Shown: in pieces, positions 35,091 through 46,633 of the stretch
How the letters are laid out: each line of letters starts with the position of its first letter
Position numbering within the stretch: the first letter of the stretch is position 1
Assembly (NCBI GenBank): GCA_963745175.1
Contig: CAVUWK010000004.1
Location: 1 to 64,000 of the forward strand
Origin: Bog-473 sp963745175
Lineage (GTDB): Bacteria > Actinomycetota > Acidimicrobiia > Acidimicrobiales > RAAP-2
DNA length: 64,000 nucleotides
Direction of reading: 5' to 3'
The notes under the pieces: generated by a model
Seen by the model: only the letters and a program-made list of their open reading frames with translations
Databases searched by the model: none
Told to the model about the DNA's origin: nothing
Made by a program: the position numbers and the translations under genes

Positions 35091-36041
35091 TTGGCGACGA
35101 TTTTGGCCAAGGAACGTATTGAGCGCGACGACGAGGATCTCGTCCGGCTCTACCTCACAGACATCGGTCAGTACCCACTTCTGACCAAGGACGACGAGGT
35201 CCGGTTGGCCCAGGCCATCGAGGCCGGGCGCGACGCCGAGGCCGATGTGGCGAAGGCACCCAAGGGGCTCACCACGGCGAAGAAGCGCGAGCTGCGCCGT
35301 GCCGTCATGGAGGGTGAGCAGGCCCAGCAAACGTTCGTGCAGTCGAACCTGCGGCTGGTCGTGTCGATCGCCAAGAAGTACCAGGCCTCCGGGCTCCCGC
35401 TGCTGGACCTGATCCAGGAGGGCAACCTCGGCCTGATGCACGCCGTCGAGAAGTTCGACTGGCGCAAGGGGTTCAAGTTCTCCACGTACGCCACCTGGTG
35501 GATCCGCCAGGCCATCACCCGTGGCATCGCCAACACGGGGCGCACCATCCGCCTGCCCGTGCACGCCGGCGACACCCTGGCCCGGGTGCAGAAGGCGCAG
35601 GCGCGGCTCGAGCTGAAGCTGGGCCGACCGGCCACGCTGGCCGAGCTGGGCATCGAGGTCGAGATGCCCGAGGACAAGCTGGTCGAGGCCCTGCGCTTCC
35701 GGGCCGAGCCGCTGTCGCTGTCCGAGCCGTTGCGTGAGGACGGGGACGCCGAGCTGGGCGACGTGGTCGAGGACCGTTCCGCCGAGTCGCCCTTCGAGGT
35801 GGCCGCCGTCTCCCTGCTGCCTGACGAGATCGGCCGGCTCCTGTCGCCGCTCGACGAGCGCGAACGCGAGATCCTGCGCCTGCGCTTCGGGCTGGACCGG
35901 GGCGAGCCCCGCACGCTCGAGGAGGTCGGCGAGCACTTCAACCTCACGCGTGAGCGCATCCGCCAGATCGAGGCCCGGGCCATGTCGAAGCTGCGCCACC
36001 CGTCCTCGGACACCGGGGCGCGTGATTTGCTGACCGTCTAA
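35091..36041 (+). CDS. primary-type sigma-70 factor (RpoD/SigA group)
   Basis: This protein of about 316 residues has region 1.2 ('DLVRLYLTDIGQYPLL'), region 2 ('QSNLRLVVSIAKKY', 'LDLIQEGNLGLMHAVEKFDW', 'FKFSTYATWWIRQAI'), region 3 and region 4 ('LREREILRLRFGL'-like and 'NLTRERIRQIEARAM'). A long acidic region 1.1 is lacking, so it may be a HrdB/SigB-type primary-like factor. TTG 35091 (LATILAKERIE) is chosen: it follows GGAAGG and sits at the start of recognisable homology; the upstream in-frame part is unlike sigma factors. Confidence 0.92.
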   Translation: MATILAKERIERDDEDLVRLYLTDIGQYPLLTKDDEVRLAQAIEAGRDAEADVAKAPKGLTTAKKRELRRAVMEGEQAQQTFVQSNLRLVVSIAKKYQASGLPLLDLIQEGNLGLMHAVEKFDWRKGFKFSTYATWWIRQAITRGIANTGRTIRLPVHAGDTLARVQKAQARLELKLGRPATLAELGIEVEMPEDKLVEALRFRAEPLSLSEPLREDGDAELGDVVEDRSAESPFEVAAVSLLPDEIGRLLSPLDEREREILRLRFGLDRGEPRTLEEVGEHFNLTRERIRQIEARAMSKLRHPSSDTGARDLLTV

Positions 36042-36062
36042 CGGCGCCTAGGCTCTTCCGCC

Positions 36063-36137
36063 ATGAAGAAGCTCCTCGTTCTCGCCGTACTGGTCGCCAT
36101 CGGCGTCATCGCCGCCCGCCGTCTGCGCGAGGCGTAG
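36063..36137 (+). CDS. 24-residue single-helix membrane peptide
   Basis: ATG 36063, 21 bp after the sigma stop, gives MKKLLVLAVLVAIG... with a hydrophobic helix and a basic end (RRLREA), stop TAG 36135-36137. Similar tiny KKLLVLA membrane peptides occur in actinobacteria, but I see no strong ribosome site and the role is unknown. Confidence 0.4.
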   Translation: MKKLLVLAVLVAIGVIAARRLREA

Positions 36138-36153
36138 AAGCCAACACGCTGCG

Positions 36154-36957
36154 TTACGCAGCGCGCCCGGCCAACCGTGCTGCAGCGTGGCGGCCGCGCA
36201 GACCGCGCCGCCACAAGATGAGTGCGGCGCCGGCCACGGCAAGGCTCGTCGTGATCACCGGCGTCGTACGGCCCACCCGGTCGCGCAGGCGGATCGGCTT
36301 GGTGAAGTTGCGCACCTCCCAGCCGCGTTCGCGCGCCACCTTGGCCAGGGCCCGGTCGGGGTTCACCGCCACCGGCCGCCCCACCGCCTCGAGCATCGGC
36401 AGATCGGTGCCCGAGTCGGAGTAGGCACTGCTGGCGGCCAGGTCGAGGCCGGTGCGCTCCGCCAGCTCGCGCATGGCGGTCGCCTTGGATTCGCCGTAGG
36501 CGTAGAAGGCCATGCGGCCGGTGTAGCAGCCTTGCTCGTCGACCTCGCCCCGCGAGCAGATGGCGCCGTCCACGCCGAGCAGGTCCGCGAGGGGCAGCAC
36601 GATCTCCTCGGGTGAGGCGGACACCAGGTAGACCCGGTGGCCGGCGGCCCGGTGGAGCTCCATGAGCTCGAGCGCCTCGGCGTACATGATGGGCTCCATC
36701 GTCTGGAGCATCGTCTCGCGCACGATCTGGCGCACCTGGGCCCGGTCCCAGCCCTTGGTCACGGCCAGCATCGACTCGCGCACGCGGACGAGCCGCTCCT
36801 CGTCGGCGCCGAAGTAGAGGTAGATGAGCTGGGAGATGGCGGCCCGGGCCACGGTCCGGCGGTTGATGAGCCCGCCCTTGAGGAAAGGCCGCCCGAACGC
36901 GGCGATGGAGGCGCGGTCGATGACGGTCTTGTCGAGATCGAAGAAGGCCGCCTCCAT
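36154..36957 (-). CDS. HAD-IB phosphatase (SerB-like subfamily) with C-terminal membrane segment
   Basis: This 267-residue protein has HAD motif I 'FFDLDKTVID' (nucleophile and acid Asp), motif II 'VYLVSASPEE', a Lys in 'YGESKATAMRELA' and motif III 'AYSDSGTDLPMLEAVG'. A hydrophobic stretch near the C-terminus (PVITTSLAVAGAALILW) suggests membrane attachment. Related HAD-IB proteins act on lysophospholipids or phosphoserine; the substrate is not determined. It converges with the sigma gene. Confidence 0.85.
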   Translation of the reverse strand: MEAAFFDLDKTVIDRASIAAFGRPFLKGGLINRRTVARAAISQLIYLYFGADEERLVRVRESMLAVTKGWDRAQVRQIVRETMLQTMEPIMYAEALELMELHRAAGHRVYLVSASPEEIVLPLADLLGVDGAICSRGEVDEQGCYTGRMAFYAYGESKATAMRELAERTGLDLAASSAYSDSGTDLPMLEAVGRPVAVNPDRALAKVARERGWEVRNFTKPIRLRDRVGRTTPVITTSLAVAGAALILWRRGLRGRHAAARLAGRAA

Positions 36958-37077
36958 ACCTTCATGGTACGGGTGACTGTGCCCCCGCCTTGAGCAACCG
37001 TGACAATTAGAGGACGAGCTCGCGAACGTTTGGTGCTCGTGAACTGGGACGTCGCGGGGGTTGCGGCCAGGTTGCGG

Positions 37078-37750
37078 TTACTGACCCTGCCCCGCGATGA
37101 ACAGCGCGTGCACGGCGTCCTCCGCCTCCGCCGTCACCAGGACGAGCACCTCGTCACCTGATTGCAGCGTCGTGTCGCCGCGGGGCACGACGAGGCGATC
37201 GGCCCGGACGACCGCCACCACGACGGCGTCGCGCGGGAAGGCGAGGTCCGCAATTCGGGTGTCGTTGGCCGGCGAGTCCTCGGCCAGGGTGATCTCGACC
37301 AGGTGGGCCACGCCGCCTTTGAACTGCAACAGCCGGACCAGGGACCCGACCGAGACCGCCTCCTCGACGAGGGCGGTCAGCAGCTGCGGGGTCGAAACGG
37401 AGACGTCCACCCCCCAGCTCTCGTTGAAGAGCCACTGGTTCTTGGGGTGGTTGACCCGGGCCACGACGCGGGGGACGGCGAACTCCTGCTTGGCCAGCAG
37501 CGAGATCACCAGGTTGTCCTCGTCGTCGCCGGTGGCCGCCACGACGACGTCGACGGTGGCGAGGCCGGCCCGGTCGAGCGAGGAGACCTCACAGGCGTCC
37601 GCCGCGATCCAGGTGATGTCGAGCGTCGGCCGCAGGCGCTCCACCAACTCGGGGTCCTGTTCGAACGAGGAGCACCTCGTGGCCGTTGGCGTGCAGGTCG
37701 GACGCGATGGCGGTGCCGACGCTCCCCGCGCCGGCGATGGCGACCCTCAT
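37078..37750 (-). CDS. trkA: TrkA-type K+ regulatory protein (CeoC-like), frameshifted near its start
   Basis: ATG 37750 overlaps the stop of the upstream trkA (ATGA). The N-terminal NAD-binding 'MRVAIAGAGSVGTAIASDL' runs to 'HEVLLV' and then changes frame near 37667 to 'EQDPELVERLRPTLDITW'; deletion of one base restores it. The rest is a TrkA-N/TrkA-C protein ('VVAATGDDEDNLVISLLAKQE', 'LQSGDEVLVLVTAEAED'). With its partner it forms a CeoB/CeoC-type pair that gates K+ uptake in response to nucleotides. Confidence 0.85.
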
Positions 37751-38421
37751 GTGGCGCCGTCCCCGACCGCGCCTTCGCTGCGAGCCAGCGTCTCGTCGAA
37801 CTTGCGCAGGGCATCATCGAGCACGGCGAGGTGCAGGACGTCGCCCTCCTGGCCGACCAGCTCGCGGGCATCGAGCCGGGGCACACCGGCGCGAGTCACG
37901 GAGACGAGGCTGAGGCGGCCGGGTTGCTCGATGTCGGCCAGGGGCCGGCCGGCCCAGTTCTCGGGCAACGAGCGGTCGATCAGGGAGAGGCGCCCGGTGG
38001 GGTCGGACCAGTCGCCGACGTCCTCGTCGGGCAGCAGGCGCCGCCGCACCTGGTCGATCGTCCACGTGACCGTGGCCACGGTGGGGATCCCGAGCCGCTG
38101 GTAGATCTCGGCCCGCCGGGGGTCGTAGATGCGGGCCACCACGTTGGGGATCTTGTAGGTCTCCCGTGCGATGCGCACGGTCAGGATGTTCGTGTTGTCC
38201 CCGCTGGTGACCGCGGCCAATGCGTCCGCCTCGAGCGCGCCCGCCTTCTCGAGGTCGTCCCGGTCGAATCCCGAGCCCAAGATGCAGGGGCCGTCCCACT
38301 CCTTGAGGCGGCGGAAGGCCTTGGCCGACTTGTCCATGACGGCCACCGAATGACCCTCGGCGCTGAGAGAGAGGGTAAGGCCCGAGCCCACGCGGCCACA
38401 CCCGACGACGATGACGTGCAC
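37747..38421 (-). CDS. trkA: TrkA-type K+ regulatory protein (CeoB-like)
   Basis: This protein of about 224 residues has the Rossmann start 'VHVIVVGCGRVGSGLTLSLS', 'VAVMDKSAKAFRRL', 'ALAAVTSGDNTNILTVRIARE' and a TrkA-C-like end. GTG 38421 is chosen as the first residue of the fold; the frame is open further to 38541. It is coupled to the second trkA by a 4-bp overlap and diverges from the KimA-type transporter gene, as ceoB/ceoC do beside an APC permease in mycobacteria. Confidence 0.88.
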   Translation of the reverse strand: MHVIVVGCGRVGSGLTLSLSAEGHSVAVMDKSAKAFRRLKEWDGPCILGSGFDRDDLEKAGALEADALAAVTSGDNTNILTVRIARETYKIPNVVARIYDPRRAEIYQRLGIPTVATVTWTIDQVRRRLLPDEDVGDWSDPTGRLSLIDRSLPENWAGRPLADIEQPGRLSLVSVTRAGVPRLDARELVGQEGDVLHLAVLDDALRKFDETLARSEGAVGDGAT

Positions 38422-38562
38422 GCCACAGTGCAACACGCCGCGTCGGGTCTTGCAAAAGTTGAGCCGTTCCGGACCTGTGCCCGCTTTCCTACCCTCGGTC
38501 CTGCTGGTCAGGGATATCGGTCGAACACTGGGGTCGACCACGGCCCATGATTTACTGAGCGC

Positions 38563-41058
38563 ATGCAGGAAGCCGAAGCCAGAGGTGACGATTCGGCGGA
38601 ATCACGCTGGACAGGCACCAACGATCCGGCGACAGCGGTGAAACCCCCCCCGGACGCGCGTTTGAAGCCAGCCGCTTCCGCGCTGGCTCAGCTCGATCTC
38701 CCCGAAACCCTCCGCTACCGCATCAAGAACCGGTTGCTCGGGCCTCCGATCGCCACCGAGCGACAGTCCACCGAGCGGTTGGGCAAACCGACCGCCCTGG
38801 CGGTCTTGTCCTCAGACGTCATCTCGTCGTCGGCGTATGCCACCGAGCAGATGCTCATTCCCCTGATCCCGATCATCGGCATCGCCGCATTCTCCTTGGT
38901 CATCCCCATCAGCATCGCGGTGATCTTCGTCCTTCTCTTCGTGACCCTCTCCTACCTCGAGGTGGTCAAGGTGTATACGAAGGCCGGAGGAGCCTACGTG
39001 GTGGCCCGCGAGAACTTCGGCCTCAACGTGGCCCAGGTGGCGGCCATGTCATTGCTCATCGACTACACCCTGACGGTGGCAGTCTCGGTGGCGGCCGGCG
39101 TGGCCGCTGTCACTTCCGTCATCCCGAGCCTCACTCCCTACACGACCTGGATCGCCATAGGCCTCGTCATTCTTCTGGCGTATGGGAATCTGCGAGGAAT
39201 TCGCGAAGCCGGCCGCACGTTCGCCGTCCCCACCTACTTCTTCATCGGCAACATGGTGCTCCTCATCGTCTGGGGGCTCTACAAGACGGCAACCGGGTCC
39301 CTGCATGCCCATCCGATCATGGGGCACCCGGGTTCAGTCCCCATCGGTACGGCAGGAAGCGGTCTTCTCTACGGGGCCACCGTGTTCGTGGTAATGAAGG
39401 CCTTCGCGTCGGGAGGCTCCGCCCTGACCGGAACCGAGGCTATTTCGAACGGTGTGAGCATCTTCCGCAAGCCGGAGTCTCGCAACGCCCGGATCACCAT
39501 GATCTTGATGGCCACGATCCTCGGATCTCTCGTCCTCGGTGTCTCGGTTCTGGCTTCGATCACCCACCCCGTGCCCTACGTGTCCGGCACCCCGACGGTG
39601 ATCTCCCAGGTTGCCAAGTACGTCTACGGAAGCCAGGGGCTCGGCGGGGTGCTCTATGCCATGCTCCAGATCGGGACGACCTTGATCCTCATTTTGGCGG
39701 CCAACACGAGCTTCACGGGCTTTCCGTTCCTCGCGAGCTTCGCGGCCGAGGACTCCTACTTGCCTCGCCAGTTGACGAAGCGAGGCCACCGTCTGGTGTT
39801 CTCGACCGGAATCATCGTGCTCACCGTTGTGTCCGTTCTCCTGCTCCTTATCACCCGGGCCCGAGTGGACAGCCTCATTCCGCTCTACGCCATCGGCGTG
39901 TTCACCGGATTCACCATGGCCGGGGCGGGGATGGCGAAGTATCACCTGACGCACCGGGAGGACCATTGGAGACGGAGGCTGGCCATCAATGGCACCGCCT
40001 CGGTGCTCTCGTTCATCGTGTTGGTGATCATCGCGGTGGCGAAGTTCAGCGAGGGAGCCTGGGTCATCCTTATCATCCTGCCTCTCGGCGTGCTCGTTCT
40101 GTTGCGACTGCACCGCCAGTACGCGGACGAGGAGCACCAACTGGAAGAGGGCGCAGCCGAAGCCGCGGCGGCGCGGGTGCTCAACCGCCACATCGTCGTG
40201 GTCCTGGTCGACCGCTTGGACATGGCGACGGCGCGGGCCCTCCAGTACGCACGGACGTTCAACGCTGACGAGTTGCGTGCGGTGCACTTCACGTTGGACA
40301 GCCGGGTATCGGCGGAGCTGGTGGCCGAGTGGAGCCGACTTGGGCTCGCTCGACTGCCGCTCGACGTCGTGGAATGCGAAGACCGGCGGCTCGGCCGGGC
40401 CGTCCTTGAGCTTGCGGCCGAGGCGGTAACTGACCAGGAGACCGAGCTGACCATCCTGCTCCCTCGACGAGGATTCGCCACTGGTTGGCATCGCCTGCTC
40501 CACGACGGCACGGCCGACCGCATTGCCGCTGCCGTTGCGCAACTCGACCACGTCAACGCCACCGTTGTGCCCTATCAACTCACCGGCGGCTGGTTCTCGA
40601 AGCGCCGTGCGCCTGATCGCGAGAAAACAAAGGGTGAGCCGGCCAATGCCGCGGCGGGGACCCGTTCGGATCGTTCGTCCGAGAGGGCGGCACGACGGGC
40701 CGCGGACCGAGAGGCTGCGGTTTCCTCATTCGAAAGGGCGGCATTCGGGGGCCATGCCGGAGAGACCACGCCCATTGGTCGGGTGGAGTGGCGCCAGCGC
40801 GTTCGGATCGCAGGTCGGGTCAACTCGGTGCGGACCCAGCCCCGTGCCGGCAACTCGAACCTCGAGTGCGTCCTGGCCGACGGCACCGGCAAAATTCTGC
40901 TGGTGTTCCAGGGTCGGCGCCAAATCGCCGGTATCGAGCCTGGTGCACGCCTCGTCGTCGAGGGCATGGTTGGCGACTGGGCCCGGCGGCAAGCCATCCT
41001 CAATCCCTCGTACGAGCTCGTACAGGCCAGTTCCGAGCGGTCGGTCGAGCCTGAGTGA
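38563..41058 (+). CDS. KimA-type K+ transporter fused to a C-terminal OB-fold domain
   Basis: This 831-residue protein has an APC-superfamily core (about 75-510, twelve helices) matching KimA: 'VLSSDVISSSAYATEQ' (Asp85 and Tyr92 at the K+/H+ coupling positions), 'LLIDYTLTV' and 'ASGGSALTGTEAISN' are all kept. A cytosolic domain follows (about 540-700), then an Arg/Ala-rich linker, and from about 737 an OB-fold ('VRIAGRVNSVRTQ', 'LECVLADGTGKILLVFQGRR', 'GARLVVEGMVGDW'). In mycobacteria the OB-fold is a separate gene near ceoBC. KimA is a high-affinity K+/H+ symporter inhibited by c-di-AMP in Bacillus. The start ATG 38563 has a poor ribosome site. Confidence 0.85.
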   Translation: MQEAEARGDDSAESRWTGTNDPATAVKPPPDARLKPAASALAQLDLPETLRYRIKNRLLGPPIATERQSTERLGKPTALAVLSSDVISSSAYATEQMLIPLIPIIGIAAFSLVIPISIAVIFVLLFVTLSYLEVVKVYTKAGGAYVVARENFGLNVAQVAAMSLLIDYTLTVAVSVAAGVAAVTSVIPSLTPYTTWIAIGLVILLAYGNLRGIREAGRTFAVPTYFFIGNMVLLIVWGLYKTATGSLHAHPIMGHPGSVPIGTAGSGLLYGATVFVVMKAFASGGSALTGTEAISNGVSIFRKPESRNARITMILMATILGSLVLGVSVLASITHPVPYVSGTPTVISQVAKYVYGSQGLGGVLYAMLQIGTTLILILAANTSFTGFPFLASFAAEDSYLPRQLTKRGHRLVFSTGIIVLTVVSVLLLLITRARVDSLIPLYAIGVFTGFTMAGAGMAKYHLTHREDHWRRRLAINGTASVLSFIVLVIIAVAKFSEGAWVILIILPLGVLVLLRLHRQYADEEHQLEEGAAEAAAARVLNRHIVVVLVDRLDMATARALQYARTFNADELRAVHFTLDSRVSAELVAEWSRLGLARLPLDVVECEDRRLGRAVLELAAEAVTDQETELTILLPRRGFATGWHRLLHDGTADRIAAAVAQLDHVNATVVPYQLTGGWFSKRRAPDREKTKGEPANAAAGTRSDRSSERAARRAADREAAVSSFERAAFGGHAGETTPIGRVEWRQRVRIAGRVNSVRTQPRAGNSNLECVLADGTGKILLVFQGRRQIAGIEPGARLVVEGMVGDWARRQAILNPSYELVQASSERSVEPE

Positions 41059-41382
41059 ACCCATCGACGAATCTCGAGCGGTCGTGTCGAGGGTATGACC
41101 TGGTCCTGCAGGGAGGGACAAGGGCTGCCCCGAACGATCCGGCGGAACTCTGAGCCGTCCTCCCTCGTCCGCAGCCGAGGGGGGACCAGCCAAATTGCCC
41201 GCCCGGTCGCCAGTCGCTAACGTGCCCCCCGGCCCGGCGTGGGGTGCGACCTCGGCGGGGCGCCCTCGGCCCAGGGTGACGACATCGAATGCAATGGTGC
41301 TGAGCGCTGCCGCACCGCACGGAGGAGGGCGCCTCCATCCCCTCCCCGCCAGACGGACAGGAACAGAAAGGGCACACCGGGA
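41059..41382 (+). other. upstream region of hppA with a strong hairpin (41157-41186)
   Basis: No gene is seen. GTCCTCCCTCG (41157-41167) pairs with CGAGGGGGGAC (41176-41186), 11 bp with one G-U pair around an 8-base loop. No T run follows, so it is a poor intrinsic terminator for the transporter gene; it may instead be leader structure for hppA. The stretch from about 41300 on is purine-rich before the ATG. Confidence 0.4.
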
Positions 41383-43710
<2,328 letters not shown>

Positions 43711-43851
43711 CCTGCTCAGGCGCATAACGAACCGTTCTGCCGTCGCCCTGGTCGTGCACCCTGCCCTTGACAGGCGGGGTGGCGGACCCCCACTCTGACG
43801 TGACCATGCCCTCCCTTCCACCGCTCCGATCGCTGCCCCGCGGGGTGTGCC

Positions 43852-46632
43852 GTGGGTAAGGCGCTCGTCATCGTGGAGTCGCCCGCCAAGGCGCGCACCA
43901 TCGGCGGCATGCTGGGTCCCGACTTCATCGTCGAGTCCTCGGTCGGCCACATCCGCGACCTGCCGCGCGGCGCCGACGAGGTGCCGGCGGCGTACAAGGG
44001 CGAGTCCTGGGCACGGCTCGGCGTGGACGTGGACAACGGCTTCAAACCGCTCTACGTGGTGTCCTCGCCGAAGAAGTCGGTGGTGGCCAACCTCAAGAAA
44101 CTGCTGAAGGGCGCGGACGAGCTGTATCTCGCCACGGACGAGGACCGCGAGGGCGAGTCGATCGCGTGGCACCTCTCCGAAGTGCTGTCGCCCACCGTGC
44201 CGGTCAAGCGCATGGTGTTCCACGAGATCACGCCGGCCGCCATCGCCCGCGCCGTCGACGAGTGGCGCGACCTCGACCGGCGCCTGGTGGACGCCCAAGA
44301 GGCCCGCCGCATCCTCGACCGACTCTACGGCTACGAGGTGTCGCCCGTGCTGTGGCGCAAGGTCATGCCGCGCCTGTCCGCCGGGCGGGTCCAGAGCGTG
44401 GCCACCCGGATGGTGGTCGAGCGCGAGCGGGCCCGGATGCGCTTCCGCTCCGCCACCTGGTGGGGTGTCGACGGCACGTTCACCAACGCCGCAACGTCGG
44501 GCTTCGGCGCGGCGCTCGTCGGGTTGGGCGGGGCCACCGTGGCCACCGGCAAGGATTTCGACGAGCACGGGGAGCGGACCGGCAAGAGCGACGTCAGGGT
44601 GCTGGTCGAGGAGGAGGCGACCTCCGTCGCCGCTGCCTTGGTGGGCCGATCCTTCACGGTGAGCGCCGTGACCGAGCGCCCGTTCCGCCGCTCGCCGGCG
44701 GCACCGTTCATGACCTCGACCCTGCAGCAGGAGGCGGGCCGCAAGCTCCGCTTCAGCGCGCAGCGCGCCATGCAGGTGGCCCAGCGCCTGTACGAGCAGG
44801 GCTTCATCACCTACATGCGCACGGACTCGACGACGCTCTCGGACGAGGCGCTGACCGCGGCCCGCAGCCAGGCGCGGCAGATGTACGGCGATGCCTTCGT
44901 GCCCGACGCGCCGCGGCGCTACGAGCGCAAGGTGAAGAACGCGCAGGAGGCCCACGAGGCCATCCGCCCCTCCGGGGAGACGTTCCGGACGCCCGATCAG
45001 GCCGGCCGCGAGCTGTCGGGGGACGAACTCCGCCTGTACGAGCTGATCTGGAAGCGCACGGTGGCCTCCCAGATGAACGATGCCACTGGGACGAGTGCGC
45101 AGATCCGGCTGACGGCCGAGGTGCCCGAAGGCGTGGCCCAGGGGCAGGAGGCCGAGTTCTCCGCCAGCGGCCGCGTCATCGCCTTCCCGGGATTCCTGCA
45201 CGCGTATGTCGAGGGCGAGGACGACCCGGACGCCGAGCTGGCCGACCGCGAGGTGGTGCTGCCGGCGCTCGCCGTCGGCGACGTGGTCGAGGGCAGCGCG
45301 TTCGAGCCCGGCTCGCACACCACTCAGCCGCCGGCCCGCTACACCGAGGCCTCGCTCGTCAAGGCGATGGAGGAGCTCGGCGTCGGGCGCCCGTCCACCT
45401 ACGCCAGCGTCATCGCCACCATCCTCGACCGCGGCTACGTGTGGAAGAAGGGCACGGCGCTGGTGCCCAGCTTCACTGCGTTCGCCGTGGTGGGCCTGCT
45501 CGAGCGTTACTTCGGCGATCTGGTCGACTACGGCTTCACCGCGGCGATGGAGGACGACCTCGACGAGATCGCCGCCGGACGCGAGGAGTCCCTGCCCTGG
45601 CTGACCCGCTTCTACTTCGGCTCGGCGGTGCCCGGTGCGGCCAACGGCCACGGCGACGAAGTCGAGACGGTCGGGCTCAAGGCCACGGTGGCAACCCACC
45701 TGAGCGAGATCGACGCACGCGAGATCAACTCCATCCCCCTCGGCAACGGAAGCGACGGCGAGCCGATCGTGGCCCGGGTGGGCCGCTACGGCCCCTATCT
45801 CCAGCGGGGGGAGGATCGGGCCTCCATCCCCGACGACATGGCCCCCGACGAGCTGACGATCGAGCGCGCCGAGGAGATCCTGGCCGCGCCGTCCAACGAC
45901 CGGGTGCTCGGCGCACACCCCGAGAGCGGGCTCGACGTCCAGGTGAAGGCCGGACGCTTCGGGCCCTACATCCAGGTGGGCGAGGTGACCGAGGGGGGTG
46001 ACAAGCCGCGCACCGCTTCACTGTTCGCCGCCATGGATCCGGCCACGCTCACGCTCGAGCAGGCGCTGGACCTGCTGCAGATCCCGCGCGTCATCGGGAC
46101 GGATCCCGAGACCGGCGAGGACGTGGTGGCCCACAACGGGCGGTTCGGGCCCTATCTCAAGCGCGGGGCGGACACCCGCAGCCTGGGTAGCGAGGAGCAG
46201 CTGCTGACCGTCACGCTGCCCGAGGCGCAGGCGCTGTTCGCACAGCCGAAGCAGCGCCGTGGCCGGGCCTCCGCCGCGCCGCTGCGCGAGCTGGGCACCG
46301 ACCCGACCACCAACCTGCCCGTCGTCGTCAAGGACGGGCGCTTCGGTCCGTACGTGACCGACGGCACGACCAACGCCAGCCTGCGCAAGGGTGACGTCGT
46401 CGAGTCCATCGACATCGAGCGGGCTTCCGAGCTGCTCGGCGAGCGCCGGGCCGCCGGCCCCTCGACGCGCAAGAAGAAGGCGGCCAAGAAGGCGGCGCCG
46501 GCCAAGAAGAAGGCCACCGCCAAGAAGGCCACCGCCAAGAAGGCCTCGGCGAAGAGCAGCACGGCGAAGAAGGCAGCCGGGGCCAAGAAGGCGACGGGTG
46601 CGACGAAAGCGGCGCCGACCGAACCGTTCTGA
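43852..46632 (+). CDS. topA: DNA topoisomerase I
   Basis: This 926-residue type IA topoisomerase has Toprim 'KALVIVESPAKARTIGGML' and 'YLATDEDREGESIAWHL', the active-site Tyr321 in 'GFITYMRTDST', 'RPSTYASVIATILDRGYV', and several C-terminal topo-C repeats ('GRFGPY' at least three times). It ends in a Lys/Ala-rich tail, as in mycobacteria, which helps processivity. It relaxes negative supercoils. GTG 43852 starts it. It is followed 1 bp later by tmk, and the order topA-tmk-holB is common in actinobacteria. Confidence 0.97.
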   Translation: MGKALVIVESPAKARTIGGMLGPDFIVESSVGHIRDLPRGADEVPAAYKGESWARLGVDVDNGFKPLYVVSSPKKSVVANLKKLLKGADELYLATDEDREGESIAWHLSEVLSPTVPVKRMVFHEITPAAIARAVDEWRDLDRRLVDAQEARRILDRLYGYEVSPVLWRKVMPRLSAGRVQSVATRMVVERERARMRFRSATWWGVDGTFTNAATSGFGAALVGLGGATVATGKDFDEHGERTGKSDVRVLVEEEATSVAAALVGRSFTVSAVTERPFRRSPAAPFMTSTLQQEAGRKLRFSAQRAMQVAQRLYEQGFITYMRTDSTTLSDEALTAARSQARQMYGDAFVPDAPRRYERKVKNAQEAHEAIRPSGETFRTPDQAGRELSGDELRLYELIWKRTVASQMNDATGTSAQIRLTAEVPEGVAQGQEAEFSASGRVIAFPGFLHAYVEGEDDPDAELADREVVLPALAVGDVVEGSAFEPGSHTTQPPARYTEASLVKAMEELGVGRPSTYASVIATILDRGYVWKKGTALVPSFTAFAVVGLLERYFGDLVDYGFTAAMEDDLDEIAAGREESLPWLTRFYFGSAVPGAANGHGDEVETVGLKATVATHLSEIDAREINSIPLGNGSDGEPIVARVGRYGPYLQRGEDRASIPDDMAPDELTIERAEEILAAPSNDRVLGAHPESGLDVQVKAGRFGPYIQVGEVTEGGDKPRTASLFAAMDPATLTLEQALDLLQIPRVIGTDPETGEDVVAHNGRFGPYLKRGADTRSLGSEEQLLTVTLPEAQALFAQPKQRRGRASAAPLRELGTDPTTNLPVVVKDGRFGPYVTDGTTNASLRKGDVVESIDIERASELLGERRAAGPSTRKKKAAKKAAPAKKKATAKKATAKKASAKSSTAKKAAGAKKATGATKAAPTEPF

Positions 46633-46633
46633 G

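Noticed and set aside
38422..38562. ydaO-type c-di-AMP riboswitch before the KimA-type gene
   Set aside because: The intergenic space is short for this riboswitch and I could not find its conserved elements.
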